Below are positions 24,376 through 35,509 of a DNA stretch of 64,000 nucleotides, one piece after another. The notes beneath the pieces were generated by a model that saw only the letters and a list, made by a program, of their open reading frames with translations, was not told where the DNA came from and did not search any database. The stretch is from Eurosta solidaginis (Eukaryota; Arthropoda; Insecta; Diptera; Tephritidae): NCBI RefSeq assembly GCF_040869045.1, contig NC_090322.1, positions 168,716,672-168,780,671 of the forward strand, in the 5' to 3' direction. Position 1 is the first letter of the stretch, and each line of letters begins with the position of its first letter. Position numbers and translations under genes: made by a program.

Positions 24376-26339
24376 AACAAATAAGGAAGGTTAAGTTCGG
24401 GTGTAACCGAACATTACATACTAAGTTGAGAGCAATGTATAGTGACAACATAAGGGAAAATAACCATGTAGGAAAATGAACCGAGGGTAACCCTGGAATG
24501 TGTTTATATGACATGTGTATCAAATGAAAGGCATTAAAGAGTATTTTATGAGGGAGTGGGCCATAGTTCTATAGGTGGACGCCATTTAGGGATATCGCCA
24601 TAAATGTGGATCAGGGTTGACTCTAGAATTTGTTTGTACGATATGGGTATCAAATGAAAGGTGTTAATGAGTATTTCAAAAGGGAGTGATCCTTAGTTCC
24701 ATAGTTGGACGCTGTTTCGAGATATCGCCATAAAGGTGGACCAGGGGTGACCCTGGAATTTGTTTATACAATATGGGTATCAAATGAAAGGTATTAATGA
24801 GTATTTTAAAAGGGAGTGATCCTTAGTTCCATAGGTGGACGCCTTTCCGAGCTATCGCCATAAAGGTGGACCAGGGGTGACTCTAGAATGTGTTTGTACG
24901 ATATGGGTATCAAATTAAAGGTATTAAAGAGGGTTTTAAAAGGGAGCGGTGGTAGTTATATATGTGCAGGCGTTTTCCAGATATCGACCAAAATGTGGAC
25001 CAGGGTGACCCAGAAATTCATCTGTTGGATACCGCTAATTTATTTATATATGTAATACCACGAACAATATTCCTGCCAAGATTTCAAGGGTTTTTTATTT
25101 CGCCCTGCAGAACTTTTTCATTTTCTTCTACTTAATATGGTAGGTGACACACCCATTTTACAAAGTTTTTTTCTTAAGTTATATTTTGCGTCAATAAACC
25201 AATCCAATAATCATATTTCATTACTTTTTTCGTATTTGGTATAGAATTATGGCATTTTTTTCATTTTTCGTAAATTTCGATATCGAAAAAGTGGGCGTGG
25301 TCATAGTCGGATTTCGGCCATTTTTTACACCAATTCAAAGTGAGTTCGGATAAGTACGTGAACTGAGTTTAGTAGTACGAGTTTAGTATAGATATATCGA
25401 TTTTTGCTCAAGTTATCATGTCAACGCCCGAGCGGAAGGACAGACGGTCGCGTGTATATAAACACTGGGCGTGGCTTCAACCGATTTCGCCCTTTTTCAC
25501 AGAAATAAGTTATCGTCCTAGAATCTAAGCCCTACCAAATTTCACAAGTATTGGTTAATTTTTGTTCGACTTATGGCGTTAAAAGTATCCTAGACAAATT
25601 AAATGAAAAAGGGCGAGCCACGCCAATTTTGAACGTTTCTTTTATTTTTGTATTTTATTGCACCATATCATTACTGGAGTTGAATGTTGACATAATTTAC
25701 TTATATACTGGAAAGATATTATATTTTTTGTTAAAATTTTACTTAAAAAAAATTTTTTTTTTAAAGTGGGCGTGGTCGTTCTCCGATTTTGCTAATTTTT
25801 ATTAAGAATACATATAGTAATAGGAGTAACGTTCCTGCCAAATTTCATCATGATATCTTCAACGACTGCCAAATTACAGCTTGCAAAATTTAAAATTACC
25901 TTCTTTTAAAAGTGGGCGGTGCCACGCCCATTGTCCAATATTTTACTAATTTTCTATTTTGCGTCATAAGTTCAACTCACCTACCAAGTTTCATCGCTTT
26001 ATCCGAATTATCGCACTTTTTGGGTTTTTCGAAATTTTCGATAATCGAAAAAGTGGGCGTGGTTATAGTCCGATATCGTTCATTTTAAATAGCGATCTGA
26101 GATGAGTGCTCAGGAACCTACGTACCAAATTTCATCAAGATACCTCAAAATTTACTCCAGTTATCGTGTTAACGGACGGACGGACGGACGGACATGGCTC
26201 AATCAAATTTTTTTTCGATCCTGATGATTTTGATATATGGAAGTCTATATCTATCTCGATTCCTTTATACCTGTACAACCAACCGTTATCCAATCAAAGT
26301 TAATATACTCTGTGAGCTCTGCTCAACTGAGTATAAAAA
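24376..26339 (+). repeat. H1 hairpin-ended element containing the left edge of the 17-kb duplication
   Basis: Head AACAAATAAGGAAGG; 5' inner repeat AAGTTGAG, matched by CTCAACTGAG in its own 3' hairpin (26300-26339); four satellite units (24500-25010); and a full-length body. Sequence from 25447 onward is repeated at 42703, so the duplicate of this element lacks its head and satellites. Confidence 0.8.
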
Positions 26340-26649
26340 CTAGTAAAATGTTGCTAGCCTTCTTGCTATACAAGGAAATATTTTTGGGTGAAAAATACGG
26401 TCATATTGCACCTATGTGAACTCAATACCACAATTCAACTGTACAAATATAGAAACGAGCAATTAAGTACAATTAAATTTTTCTTTGAGAAAGAATAGCA
26501 AATTATTTTACCAAACACGCGCTAACTTCATTTCGCTAGAATAAACATAACAATCTTGAATTTGTTATTTTGGTGAAACAAAAGCTGTTTGTTTAACTGA
26601 TTTAGAATTTGTATTACGCTTGACGCATTAGCCATTAACCATACAAAAT

Positions 26650-27028
26650 TAAAAAGAAAAAAAATTAATTAATTCTAGGTGCAATTTATCTCCGAGAAGA
26701 GTTAGGCCGGATTTCTCTTGGAATTTGCGTTTTGCTCCCTTTTGATTTTCCCTACAAATTGGCATACGGGACCTACATCTTTTATGCCGATTCCAAACGG
26801 AAGCTGATGCAAGGAAGATACATTTTCACTGAAAAGCTTTTCATAGTAGCAATATGCTTGGAGTGTATGCCAAATCACTGCCGAGGGGCGACCGCGCTTG
26901 AACATTTTTTTTTTTTTTTATTTTCAATGAACTTGTTCTGAAGTTTTGATGTTGCTTTGGTCGGCACTTGAACTCAGAACCTTCGGTGTGGTATGCGAAG
27001 CACGCTCCCACCACACCACGGCGGCCAC
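26650..27028 (-). mobile_element. SINE copy upstream of the protease-homologue gene
   Basis: Minus strand from the T/A-rich tail and TATCTCCGAGAAGAGTTAGG to the head ending CCACCACACCACGGCGGCC. Contains a T13 run near 26908 that differs by one base in the duplicate copy. Confidence 0.85.
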
Positions 27029-27494
27029 TTTTTATCAATAAATGATTTGAAATTTTGGCAGGCACACGGTAAAAAGTTTGAGCCTCAATCTGAAACAATT
27101 TGGATATATGATCAAGCAAAATTTTGTTGAAATATAGATTATAATGGTCTGCCTGGAAGTGAGTGCATAGGCTTTCTATTCCAGTTTATATTTTTTAGAT
27201 TTTTGAAACCTTTTGCATTTGTTTCAAACCCAGAAGTGAGTACAAGTTAGTATTTTTTCGATTTTTTGAAACTTTTTTGGTTTTGAACAATTTTAATATT
27301 ATAAACTTATTGTTTAAACAAGTTTTAATTGAAATTGAATAAAATAAAAAAAATAAAAATATTAAATTAAAAGGTTTCCAATTTAGTAGCAAAATGTTTC
27401 AAAATGTGCTTAAAGCGATTAATGGTTAAAAATTTTGGCTCAGATTTCTAACCGTGCACTTGAACCCGAAAATTTTCTTCAAGCCTCCCCACTG
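27029..27494. other. Upstream flank of the protease-homologue gene
   Basis: AT-rich sequence between the SINE and the TATA box. No repeat recognised. Probably carries the gene's proximal regulatory DNA, by position only. Confidence 0.4.
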
Positions 27495-27504
27495 TATATA
27501 AATA
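27495..27504 (+). promoter_or_regulatory. TATA box of the protease-homologue gene
   Basis: TATATAAATA, about 35 bp before an initiator-like TTTAGTTAC (27528-27536) and 74 bp before the ATG. The spacing fits a core promoter with a short, intron-free leader of about 48 nt. Confidence 0.7.
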
Positions 27505-27577
27505 GCGCCCACACAATTTTTCTTGCTTTAGTTACTTTATACTTCTTAACAACCAGCGCCAAAATTCAGAAACAAAA

Positions 27578-28300
27578 ATGAACTTCCACAATTATTTCGC
27601 AATCCTGGTTGTCGCGCTTAATTGTCTTTTGATCCGTATAAATTCGCAAAGTGAGGATCGGCGTTATTTGGTAGCATTACTTTTGCACGAAAAATATAAA
27701 TGCGCCGGTTCATTAGTCTCTATGAAAATAGTGGTCACATCTGCGGAATGCCTGGACCATTCAAATTATAAATTAATCAACGTTGTAGCTAATTCAAAAA
27801 ATTTCTGCGGAGATCGTCGCAAAGTGGAGAGTTTCACTTACTTCAAAAACGGATTAGGAAATACGTATATAGCCGTAATTGAACTGGATGAATCCTTTAC
27901 AAAAAAAAAGGGTGGAGTGAAGCCAATACCACTTTGCAATAATTATATTGAGCGGGCCTTAAATATTCAAATTAGTGGATGGACTGCACTACCAAATAAC
28001 CGAGAACGATTTATACGCGTAACATATGAAGTAACTGAAGTATCAGGAGTAGAATGTCCACATAACCCCGAAGGAGGAAACAAGTTATGTGTTAAAGGTG
28101 GCAATGAAATGTCTATTGAAGTTTCTGGAGCACCGGGCGTCGTGAACGGACACCTTTGTGCGGTGGGAATAATTTGGGATAATGGTGGGAGTTCGGGAAA
28201 GAGGCTGCTTTTTGAAAATTTATATCGTGCACATGTTACGAGTTTCATAGGAGCATTTATTGATAACGAAGAACCTGGAAGGTGTTTTTTTTTTAAATAA
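27578..28300 (+). CDS. Secreted serine protease homologue (pseudoprotease), copy 1
   Basis: 240 residues, single exon. Residues 1-23 form a signal peptide (hydrophobic ILVVALNCLLI) cut near NSQ-S. The chymotrypsin fold is recognisable: KCAGSLV (41-47), VVTSAEC (52-58, family consensus TAAHC), NTYIAVIEL (95-103, consensus NDIALL), SGW (133-135), and EVSGAPG...NGHLCAVGI (181-198, consensus GDSGGP). The catalytic His is Glu57 and the catalytic Asp is Tyr97. Ser183 appears to remain, but the Asp normally preceding it is Val182. No IVGG activation site follows the signal peptide. It should be proteolytically inactive and secreted, perhaps a binding or regulatory protein. Such homologues are frequent among fly immune and seminal-fluid proteins, but the sequence does not say which. 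Codons 108-111 carry an A9 run and the C-terminus a T10+ run (CFFFK). Flanked by its own TATA box and AATAAA. Confidence 0.9.
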   Translation: MNFHNYFAILVVALNCLLIRINSQSEDRRYLVALLLHEKYKCAGSLVSMKIVVTSAECLDHSNYKLINVVANSKNFCGDRRKVESFTYFKNGLGNTYIAVIELDESFTKKKGGVKPIPLCNNYIERALNIQISGWTALPNNRERFIRVTYEVTEVSGVECPHNPEGGNKLCVKGGNEMSIEVSGAPGVVNGHLCAVGIIWDNGGSSGKRLLFENLYRAHVTSFIGAFIDNEEPGRCFFFK

Positions 28301-28414
28301 GTGCTGAGTGAATTATTACTCTATCTCGGCTGCACGCTCCATTACGGATTTATTTCATAAACGTCTTAGCTCACATCAAAATATATTGAATTTAAACAAT
28401 ATAGGGCACTCTGG

Positions 28415-28420
28415 AATAAA
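28415..28420 (+). terminator. Poly(A) signal of the protease-homologue gene
   Basis: AATAAA 115 bp after the stop codon; the first canonical hexamer downstream. Confidence 0.65.
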
Positions 28421-28855
28421 ATACTGAAGGGTGGTACCATGAGAAAGTGAATTTTGGTGGATAAAAATTTATCTTATAAATCTACCTATGTATACAAAAA
28501 ACCTATGTATAATAAAAATTTATTTAAACTTTAAACAATTTCCAAATTCTTTTATTCTTTTTAAAATAAAGTGCTGATTTAATCTTTTTAATAAGGTTGC
28601 AATAGTATGATCTATCATACGATTTGAGACTTAATAAACAAGAAACAGAAAGATAATTAATTTCACTCATTTGTATTTAATAAAGCTAATTTAAATACAC
28701 GGTTAAAAGTTTAAGCCTAAATATTTAACTTTTTTACTGCATATACGACCAAAGAAAATTTGGTTTAAAATTTAGATTGCACCTATTTTCGTGAAAAAAG
28801 GTGCGCAGAACTGGGTTTCTATTTTAGGTCAGAGAAGTCTACATTTGCACTAAAA
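28421..28855. other. 3' flank, no feature
   Basis: AT-rich sequence up to the next H1 head. Confidence 0.4.
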
Positions 28856-29254
28856 AACAAGTAAGGAAGGCTAAGTTCGGGTGTAACCGAACATTACATA
28901 CTCAGCTGAGAGCTGTAGAGACAAAATAAGGGAAAATCACATGTAGGAAAGTGAACCTAGGGTAACCCTGGAATGTGTGTGTTTGACATGTGTATCAAAT
29001 GGAAGGTATTAAAGAGTATTTTAAAAGGGAGTGGGCCTTAGTTCTATGGGTGAACGCCTTTTCGAGATATCGCCATAAAGGTGGACCAGAGGTGATTTTA
29101 GAATGCGTTTGTTCAATATGGGTATCAAATGAAAGATGTTAATTAGGGTTTTAAAAGGGAGTGACCCTTAGTTGTATATGTGAAGGCGTTTTCGGGATAT
29201 CGACCAAAATGTGAACCAGGGTGACCCAGAACATCATCCGTCGGCTACCGCTAA

Positions 29255-30458
29255 TCTATAATATAAAAATAAGTCGGGTTTTCCTTCCTGACGCTATAAC
29301 TCCAGAACGCACGAACCGATTTCCACGGTTTTGCATTCGTGGGAAAGGTCTCGGGCTCCGTGAGGTTTATAGCAAAGAAAATTCAGGAACGACACACAGG
29401 GTCTCGAGATATAGGCCAAAAGGTGGACCCGGGTACCCCTAGAATGTGTTTATAGAATATGGATAACAAATGAAAGCTGGTGATGAGTGCTTTAGTGGAG
29501 GGTAGTTTTGATACCACTGGGTGACTAGGGTCTCGAGATATAGGCCAAAACATGGACCCGGATATCCCTAGAATGTGTGTGTATTATGGATATCAAATGA
29601 AAGCTGTTGCTGAGAGCTTTAAAGTAATTTTCATTGTGATATTCGATTTAGTCGCATCAACCTGGCAAAACTGATAAATTTGCATGCGACGCCGAAATAA
29701 AGACATGAATTAATAATACACACATACCTATTTACATACGTCCTATTCGATTTGCCTGAAATTTGGTATATAAATTTGCCTATGATTCAAGGTTCGATTC
29801 GAGCTCAAGGCCAGAACAATAATTTTTTTCTAATGATAATTATTGTTATTTTTAAATTTTTCTAAATTTGAAAAATTGTATTTTGTTTTGGGAATAGTAA
29901 ACAAAATACAATTTTTCAAATTTAGTAAAATTAAAAAATAACAATAATTATCATTAGAAAAAAATTATTGTTCTGGCCTTGAGCTCGAATGGAACCTTGA
30001 ATCATTTATCAATAGGTCGATAAAAACAAAAACAATTGTAAATTTGCCTATATTATTATTTACGATGCGTTTTTCCGGAAAGTAGACCAGAGACGGGCTG
30101 GGACTGGGATTAGAACTAGGCCTGGGACTGAGACTGAGACTCGGAGTGGGACTGGGACTGAGACTCGGAATGGGACTGGAACAAAATACATATCACCCTC
30201 TGGGACTGGCAATAAAATATAAAGAAGAATGAGAAAAACTTGGGAGAAGAGAAAAGAGAGAAGGCGAAGGAGACTGAGAAAGAGATAGGATGAGACGAAG
30301 ATGGAGATAGATGAAGCGAAAAATACGGAGGGAGGAGTGAATGCAAAGATTAGGAAAAAGTGTAAAGGGGTGAGGGCAGAGTCAGACGGAAAAAGCTTAT
30401 TAAAATGTATGCAGATAGACCAAATTTAAGGCAGAACAACGTCTGCCGGGTCCGCTAG
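29255..30458 (+). mobile_element. Non-autonomous Helitron 1
   Basis: Begins TCTATAATATAAAAATAAG and ends with stem-loop GCAGA-ACAACG-TCTGC, 8 nt, then CTAG (30455-30458). No target-site duplication; host A precedes and T follows. Inside: one and a half ~125-bp units (TCTCGAGATATAGGCC...), a 268-bp foldback insertion, a (GGGACTGAGACT)-like patch near 30100-30180 and a purine-rich GAGA tract. No Rep/helicase coding sequence. Confidence 0.85.
29782..30005. mobile_element. Foldback insertion inside Helitron 1
   Basis: Arms of about 107 bp (29782-29888 and 29899-30005) are nearly perfect inverted repeats separated by TGGGAATAGT, beginning ATGATTCAAGGTTC and ending in its complement. Helitron 2 lacks this segment. 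The inserted block 29784-30051 is bracketed by a 13-bp direct repeat TAAATTTGCCTAT (29771-29783, 30039-30051), which includes 33 bp of non-palindromic tail after the right arm. Confidence 0.8.
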
Positions 30459-31138
30459 TCTATAATATAAAAATAAGTCGGGTTTTCCTTCCTGACGCTA
30501 TAACTCCAGAACGCACGAACCGATTTCCACGGTTTTGCATTCGTGGGAAAGGTCTCTGGCTCTGTGAGGTTTATAGCAAAGAAAATTCAGGATAGACGCA
30601 CAGGGTTTCGCGATATAGACCAAAATGTGGATCCGGGTACCCCTAGAATGTGTTTATAGAATATGGATATCAAATAAGCTGTTGACGAGTGCTTTAGTAG
30701 AGGGTAATTTTCACACCCCTGGGTGACTAGGGTCTCGAGATATAGGCCAAAACGTGGATCCGGGTACCCCAGGAATGTTTTTAATATGGATAACAAATGA
30801 AAGCTGTTGATGAGTGCTTTAGTAGAGGGTAATTTTCATACCCCTGGGTGACTAGGGTCTCGAGATATAGGCCAAAACATGGACCCGGGTACCCCTAGAA
30901 TGTGTTTATAGTATATGGATTACAAATGAAAGCTGTTGATGAGTGCTTTAGTGGAGGGTAATTTTCATACCCCTGGGTTACTAGGGTATCAAATTGAAGC
31001 TGTTGATGAGTGCTTTAGTACGGGATAGTTTTCATACCTATTGGTTACTAGGGTCTCGAGATGTAGGCCAAAACGTGGACCCGGATACACCTAGAATGTG
31101 TTTTTACATTATGGGTATCAAATTCTTTATTCTTTATT

Positions 31139-34046
31139 TCAATTAGTCAATGGACTTAAATCCTTACAGACTATGATACAAACTAAAATTAAGAGATAGT
31201 TATTTGATAAATAATACATGCTACTTAGAAAGCAGATTTTAACATACTTGTTTATCAGTTTCGCTTTTGGAGCAGAAAAGTCTAAAGTTACAACAGTACT
31301 GATAGAGTTAAACTCACGGAGAGCACGAGTAATGGGAGCATTACTGGAATAGTGGATTTTAAAATTGTCACAATAAAATGGATAAAAAATGCGAAGACAC
31401 CTCCAAGGAATGTTAAATCGAATCCTATCCAATAAATACGGACAGTCGACGGACCTATTAATAATATCATACGTAAATGACAAGCAGAGTATTGATCTGC
31501 GATTTTCTAGAGACTTAAGGCTTAAAAGCATAAGTCGCGCAGAGTAGGCGGGTATAGGATCAGAGAAATTTAAAGGACGAAGGGCATATTTGAGAAAAAT
31601 TTTTTGTATTCTTTCAATTCTGGTAATAGCAGTTTGACTACTTGGTCTTCAAAGAAATACGCCATATTCCAGATTAGATCTAACAAAAGACGTGTAAAGT
31701 AGCTTAAACGTGTAGGGATCAGAGAATTTGGCAGCATTGCGCCTCACAAAGCCAAGCATAGAATATGATTTAGAGGTTATGAAGTTTATGTGCTTACTAA
31801 AAGAAAACTTATTGTCAAAGACAACACCAAGGTCCTTAATCCCATTAACACATTGAAGCTCACAATTAGAAATAATATAATTTGTAGTTAGAAGATTAAT
31901 TGACTTCGAGTAGGTCATTTGAAAGCATTTGGACGGATTCAAAGAGATACCGGAGTTCAGTTACCATTGGTGGAACTTATTAATATCATTCTGCAACATT
32001 AAGGCATCATCTGGCGTCTTAATGGCAGAAAATAGCTTTAAATCATCGGCGTATAGCAAACACTTCGCGAATGAAAAGCAACTACTTAAGTCATTAATAA
32101 ATAAGATAGATAAAAGTGGACCTAATATACTCCCTTGGGGAACCCCAGAAGTGGCTACAAACGGACTAGACGATTGTCCATCAATGGAAACAACACACTG
32201 TCTGTTACTTAAATAAGACTTTTTCCCTAAAAGAAACGAAGAGTGGAAACCAAAGCAACCTATTTTTTTAATTAAAACACTATGATGGATTTTGTCAAAA
32301 TCTTTTGAAAAGTCAGTATAAATGCAATCAACCTGAAAACCTGCAGAAAAAGATTCCACTCAATATTCACTAAACACAACAATATTAGAAACTGTTGATC
32401 TACCAGCGACAAAACCCTGCTGGAAGGGAGATATAAAAGACTTAACCGCAAAACTGAACTTGGCATTAACAGCATGCTCAAAAATTTTGGAAATGGTAGA
32501 AAGCTTTGAAATAGGTCTGTAATTACGCACATCATTTTTGTTACCACTTTTAGAGACGGGGGTAATGGAGGTGAGCTTCCACTCGTCAGTGAACTTATCG
32601 GACGATAGAGATTTATTAAAAATTATTCTTAAAGGAAGAACTAGAGACGGGCAGATTTTTAACAGGACTGCAGAAAACCCATCAACGTCTGTTTGAGACG
32701 AAAATTTAAGTTTGAGAATAGCATTACTAATATCATCAGAAGAGAGACAGAGGGCACCAAAGTTTACAGCAGTGTTAAGATTCGAGGAGGCATCAAACGA
32801 TTGATAACTATCGTCGGCAGAAAAATTTGATTTAAAAAACTCCGCAAATAAGTTGGCTGTATCACCTGGTGTTCGCGCTGAGTGGCCAGCAAGGAACACT
32901 CCAGACGGTATACTGGAGCAACCTTTTTTGGACTTGATATAGCTCCAAAATGTTTTCGGATTCAATTTAATATTAGACTCGATTGTATGAATATAGTTGG
33001 TGTACAGAAGCTTATCCAAATAATTAAATTTCTTCAAGTATTGCTTGTATTTAGTGAAGAACAAATGGTTCTTCGTATGTTTAAACTTACGCAAATATTT
33101 ATTTCTGAAATTCCTCAATTTTTTCAACTCTTTCGTATACCACGGATGTTTATAAGGCCTCATTCTTCTCATACGAATTTTATGCAGGCAGTGATTTAAT
33201 ATAATAGATTTGAAAGTTAGGAAACTATTAGAAGTATCCAGTCCCTCAAGTACCACTTCCCAGTCTATTTCAGATAAAAAACTATTAAAACTGGGAAAAT
33301 CAAACGAATTAAAGTTAAAATTAAATCTGCTTTCAGAAGTATCCTGTGCATAACTATAAAAACTAAAATTAATAACCAAGGGTAGGTGATGCCTGTTCTT
33401 GTGAGTGATTGGATTTGTACATTCACTGATTTCACACTTAATATTATCACTAATAAATATGAGATCGAGTAATCTATTTAAAGTATTAACATATTTGTTG
33501 ATTTGCAATAAATTAAGACTAAGTAAATTATCAAAGAAATATAATTCGTGATTTGCAGAGAGATTATTAGGCGCAAGACCAAAATTACAAACATTAGTTG
33601 ACCAGTCAATATTGCATAAGTTGAAGTCACCAAGCACGCAGAGATGATTATCACTTAGGCTATTAATAACTGGCGAAACTATGTTGTCAGCGTGTGCCTT
33701 GTATAGTTCAAATGAACTGCCTGGTGGCACGTATGATGCAAGGACTAAGCGGAAAGAAACAGGAGGATAACTGACGTTTGACCGCAATTAAGACCCCACC
33801 GCCACGAAGACAACCAGTAGCGTTACCATCTCGATCTTTGCGGAATACATTAAAAAGATTAGAGTCGAAGAACTCACTGTCGAAAAAACTTCCTTTCAGC
33901 CATGTTTCGATGAAAACAAAGACGTCATAATCCAATTGGGAACTGAAGGTGTGAACAAGATCAGCTTTGGTCCTCATCCCAGAAAGGTTTTGGAAATATA
34001 CCTTTATCTCACTATGACCATTAATTGGAGGCAGAGCACTCACCAC
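31139..34046 (-). pseudogene. CR1-like ORF2, endonuclease-reverse transcriptase, broken
   Basis: AP-type endonuclease at the N-terminus: VYFQNLSGMRTK, FIETWL and, after a frameshift near 33750, LGDFNLCNIDW; the final SDH motif reads NRHHLPL. RT blocks: DEWKLTSITPVSKSG, NYRPISKLSTISKIFEH, YTDFSKDFDK (first catalytic Asp region), SGVPQGSILGPLL, LLYADDLKLF (near 32050, catalytic YADD intact), LGVVFDNKFSFSKH (thumb). In-frame stops: TGA 32360-32362, TAA 31961-31963 and TGA near 31649. C-terminal tail to 31139. The reading is otherwise colinear, so inactivation is by point changes rather than truncation. Confidence 0.8.
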
Positions 34047-34061
34047 ATTGTTCAGTGATTG

Positions 34062-35509
34062 CTAATCGGCACTTGACACTGGGTCCGAGCTTCTTGCTTG
34101 CTTGCGAACATTTTTAAACGGTTTAACTTTCACATTTGCTGGCCATAGCAAGGGATCCATAATTGCGTCCAGGAGGGTAGCTGACACGCCAAGCTTAAAA
34201 TTTACTCTGGAGAACTTTGTAAAATCTGTATCTTTTTTAACCAGAGGGAAGCAGGCAAGTTCATTGCCATCGATTTTCGTATTTTTAACCACATAGGAGA
34301 TTATATTAGCAGCAGTGACATTATATTTGAATGACGATAGATGGATCCATTTTTTTGCGGAAACTACATCAAGTTCAGTGTTAGTACTGACTCCGATCAC
34401 TAGACTACGCGAACTGGTTTGGGCTTGGGGGGTTTTCTTTTGATGGACTTGACTTCCCGTGTTATGAGAATCACTGATTGTATCATTGCCTACCACGTCA
34501 ACGTTAGTACCAGAAGACAGAGATTTAGTGCGTTTTTTGTTTTTACGCGTTTTTCTCTGTACATGAGTCCACTGTGAGGGAGATTCAATATTATTTGTAG
34601 TAGAAGAGCTGTGAGAGAGATGTGTTGAGCATGCTTGAACCAAAGTAGTAACATTCTGCTTAGTGGCTTATTTGCAGTAGAAGAGCTGTGAGAGAGATGT
34701 GTTGAGCATGCTTGAACCAAAGTAGTAACATTCTGCTTAGTGGCACATAGTTGAATTTCACTCACATTGTTAACATTAGAAATTGGGCAAGAATCGGTGA
34801 TAGCGGTAACAATTGGACTCTTGTTGTTGACATTAACATCAGCAGAAGTCATAGCAGCAGCAGAGATCGCAGTATCATTGCAGGTGGCGTCGACAATTGC
34901 AGAGGCAAGAGATGCGTCATCTGTACTCGACGATGTTGTCACTGACGTTTTAACTGCAGTAGCGGCGCAAGTAGAACGAATGTCTGTAGAACATGCGCAT
35001 TTGTTTGTATTTAAATCTGACGCCAGCGAAGCAATGGCCGAGAACAACTCATCTAAACGAAGTTTGTTGTGTAGAGAGTGAATTTCTCTTAATATTTCCA
35101 ATTAGTCGATCAGAAATTTGTTATAATTTTTGAAAGAATTGATCTCAATTAGAGCCAAATCTAAAGCACTTGTTTGCTGAGATAAGTGAGGATGACCTTC
35201 GTCAACATTGCCAACATAAGAAAGCATAGGTTGACTGTTGAAGTTATTTGCTTTGTCAGGAATGCATGTTGTTGTAGAATAACTGAGATTAATAGACTCA
35301 TTGAAATCTATGATAGGTGACGGTGAGCGAAAAGAGTTACGACGCAAGGCAATACACTTATTACATATGAATTGTTTACCCGTTTCCAACAAGCATTCTA
35401 GATCAGCTGGGCGAATTTTGACACACTCCATATGAAAAAGTTCAATGTACTTTGCGCACTGCACTTTTGGTTGCGTTCGCTCAACTCTACAGCCACATAT
35501 GCACGGCAT
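34062..35509 (-). pseudogene. CR1-like ORF1 with PHD-type zinc finger, broken
   Basis: N-terminus MPCICGCR...VQCAK...FHMECVKI...FICNKCIA gives the Cys/His spacing of a PHD finger, known in ORF1 of CR1-like elements (probably nucleic-acid or chaperone function). An in-frame TAG at 35102-35104 interrupts it before LEILREIHS. A 77-bp tandem duplication (34591-34667 / 34668-34744; 77 is not a multiple of 3) shifts the frame in the Ser/Thr-rich middle. The C-terminal part (34643-34062) is basic and Ser-rich and ends in TAG, 15 nt before readable ORF2 sequence. Cannot make an intact ORF1 protein. Confidence 0.75.

Noticed and set aside
25551..25805. Recurring ~65-95-residue plus-strand frame starting near KGRATPILNVSF / KKGGATPILKFSF in several H1 copies
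   Set aside because: It recurs only because the element recurs; length and ends vary, it runs into A/T homopolymers and no start or domain is conserved.
27967..28248. 93-residue minus-strand frame inside the protease-homologue gene
   Set aside because: Antisense shadow of a well-supported coding sequence.
30116..30346. Ser/Gln-rich minus-strand open frame
   Set aside because: Same simple-repeat origin as the frame at 36173-36397.
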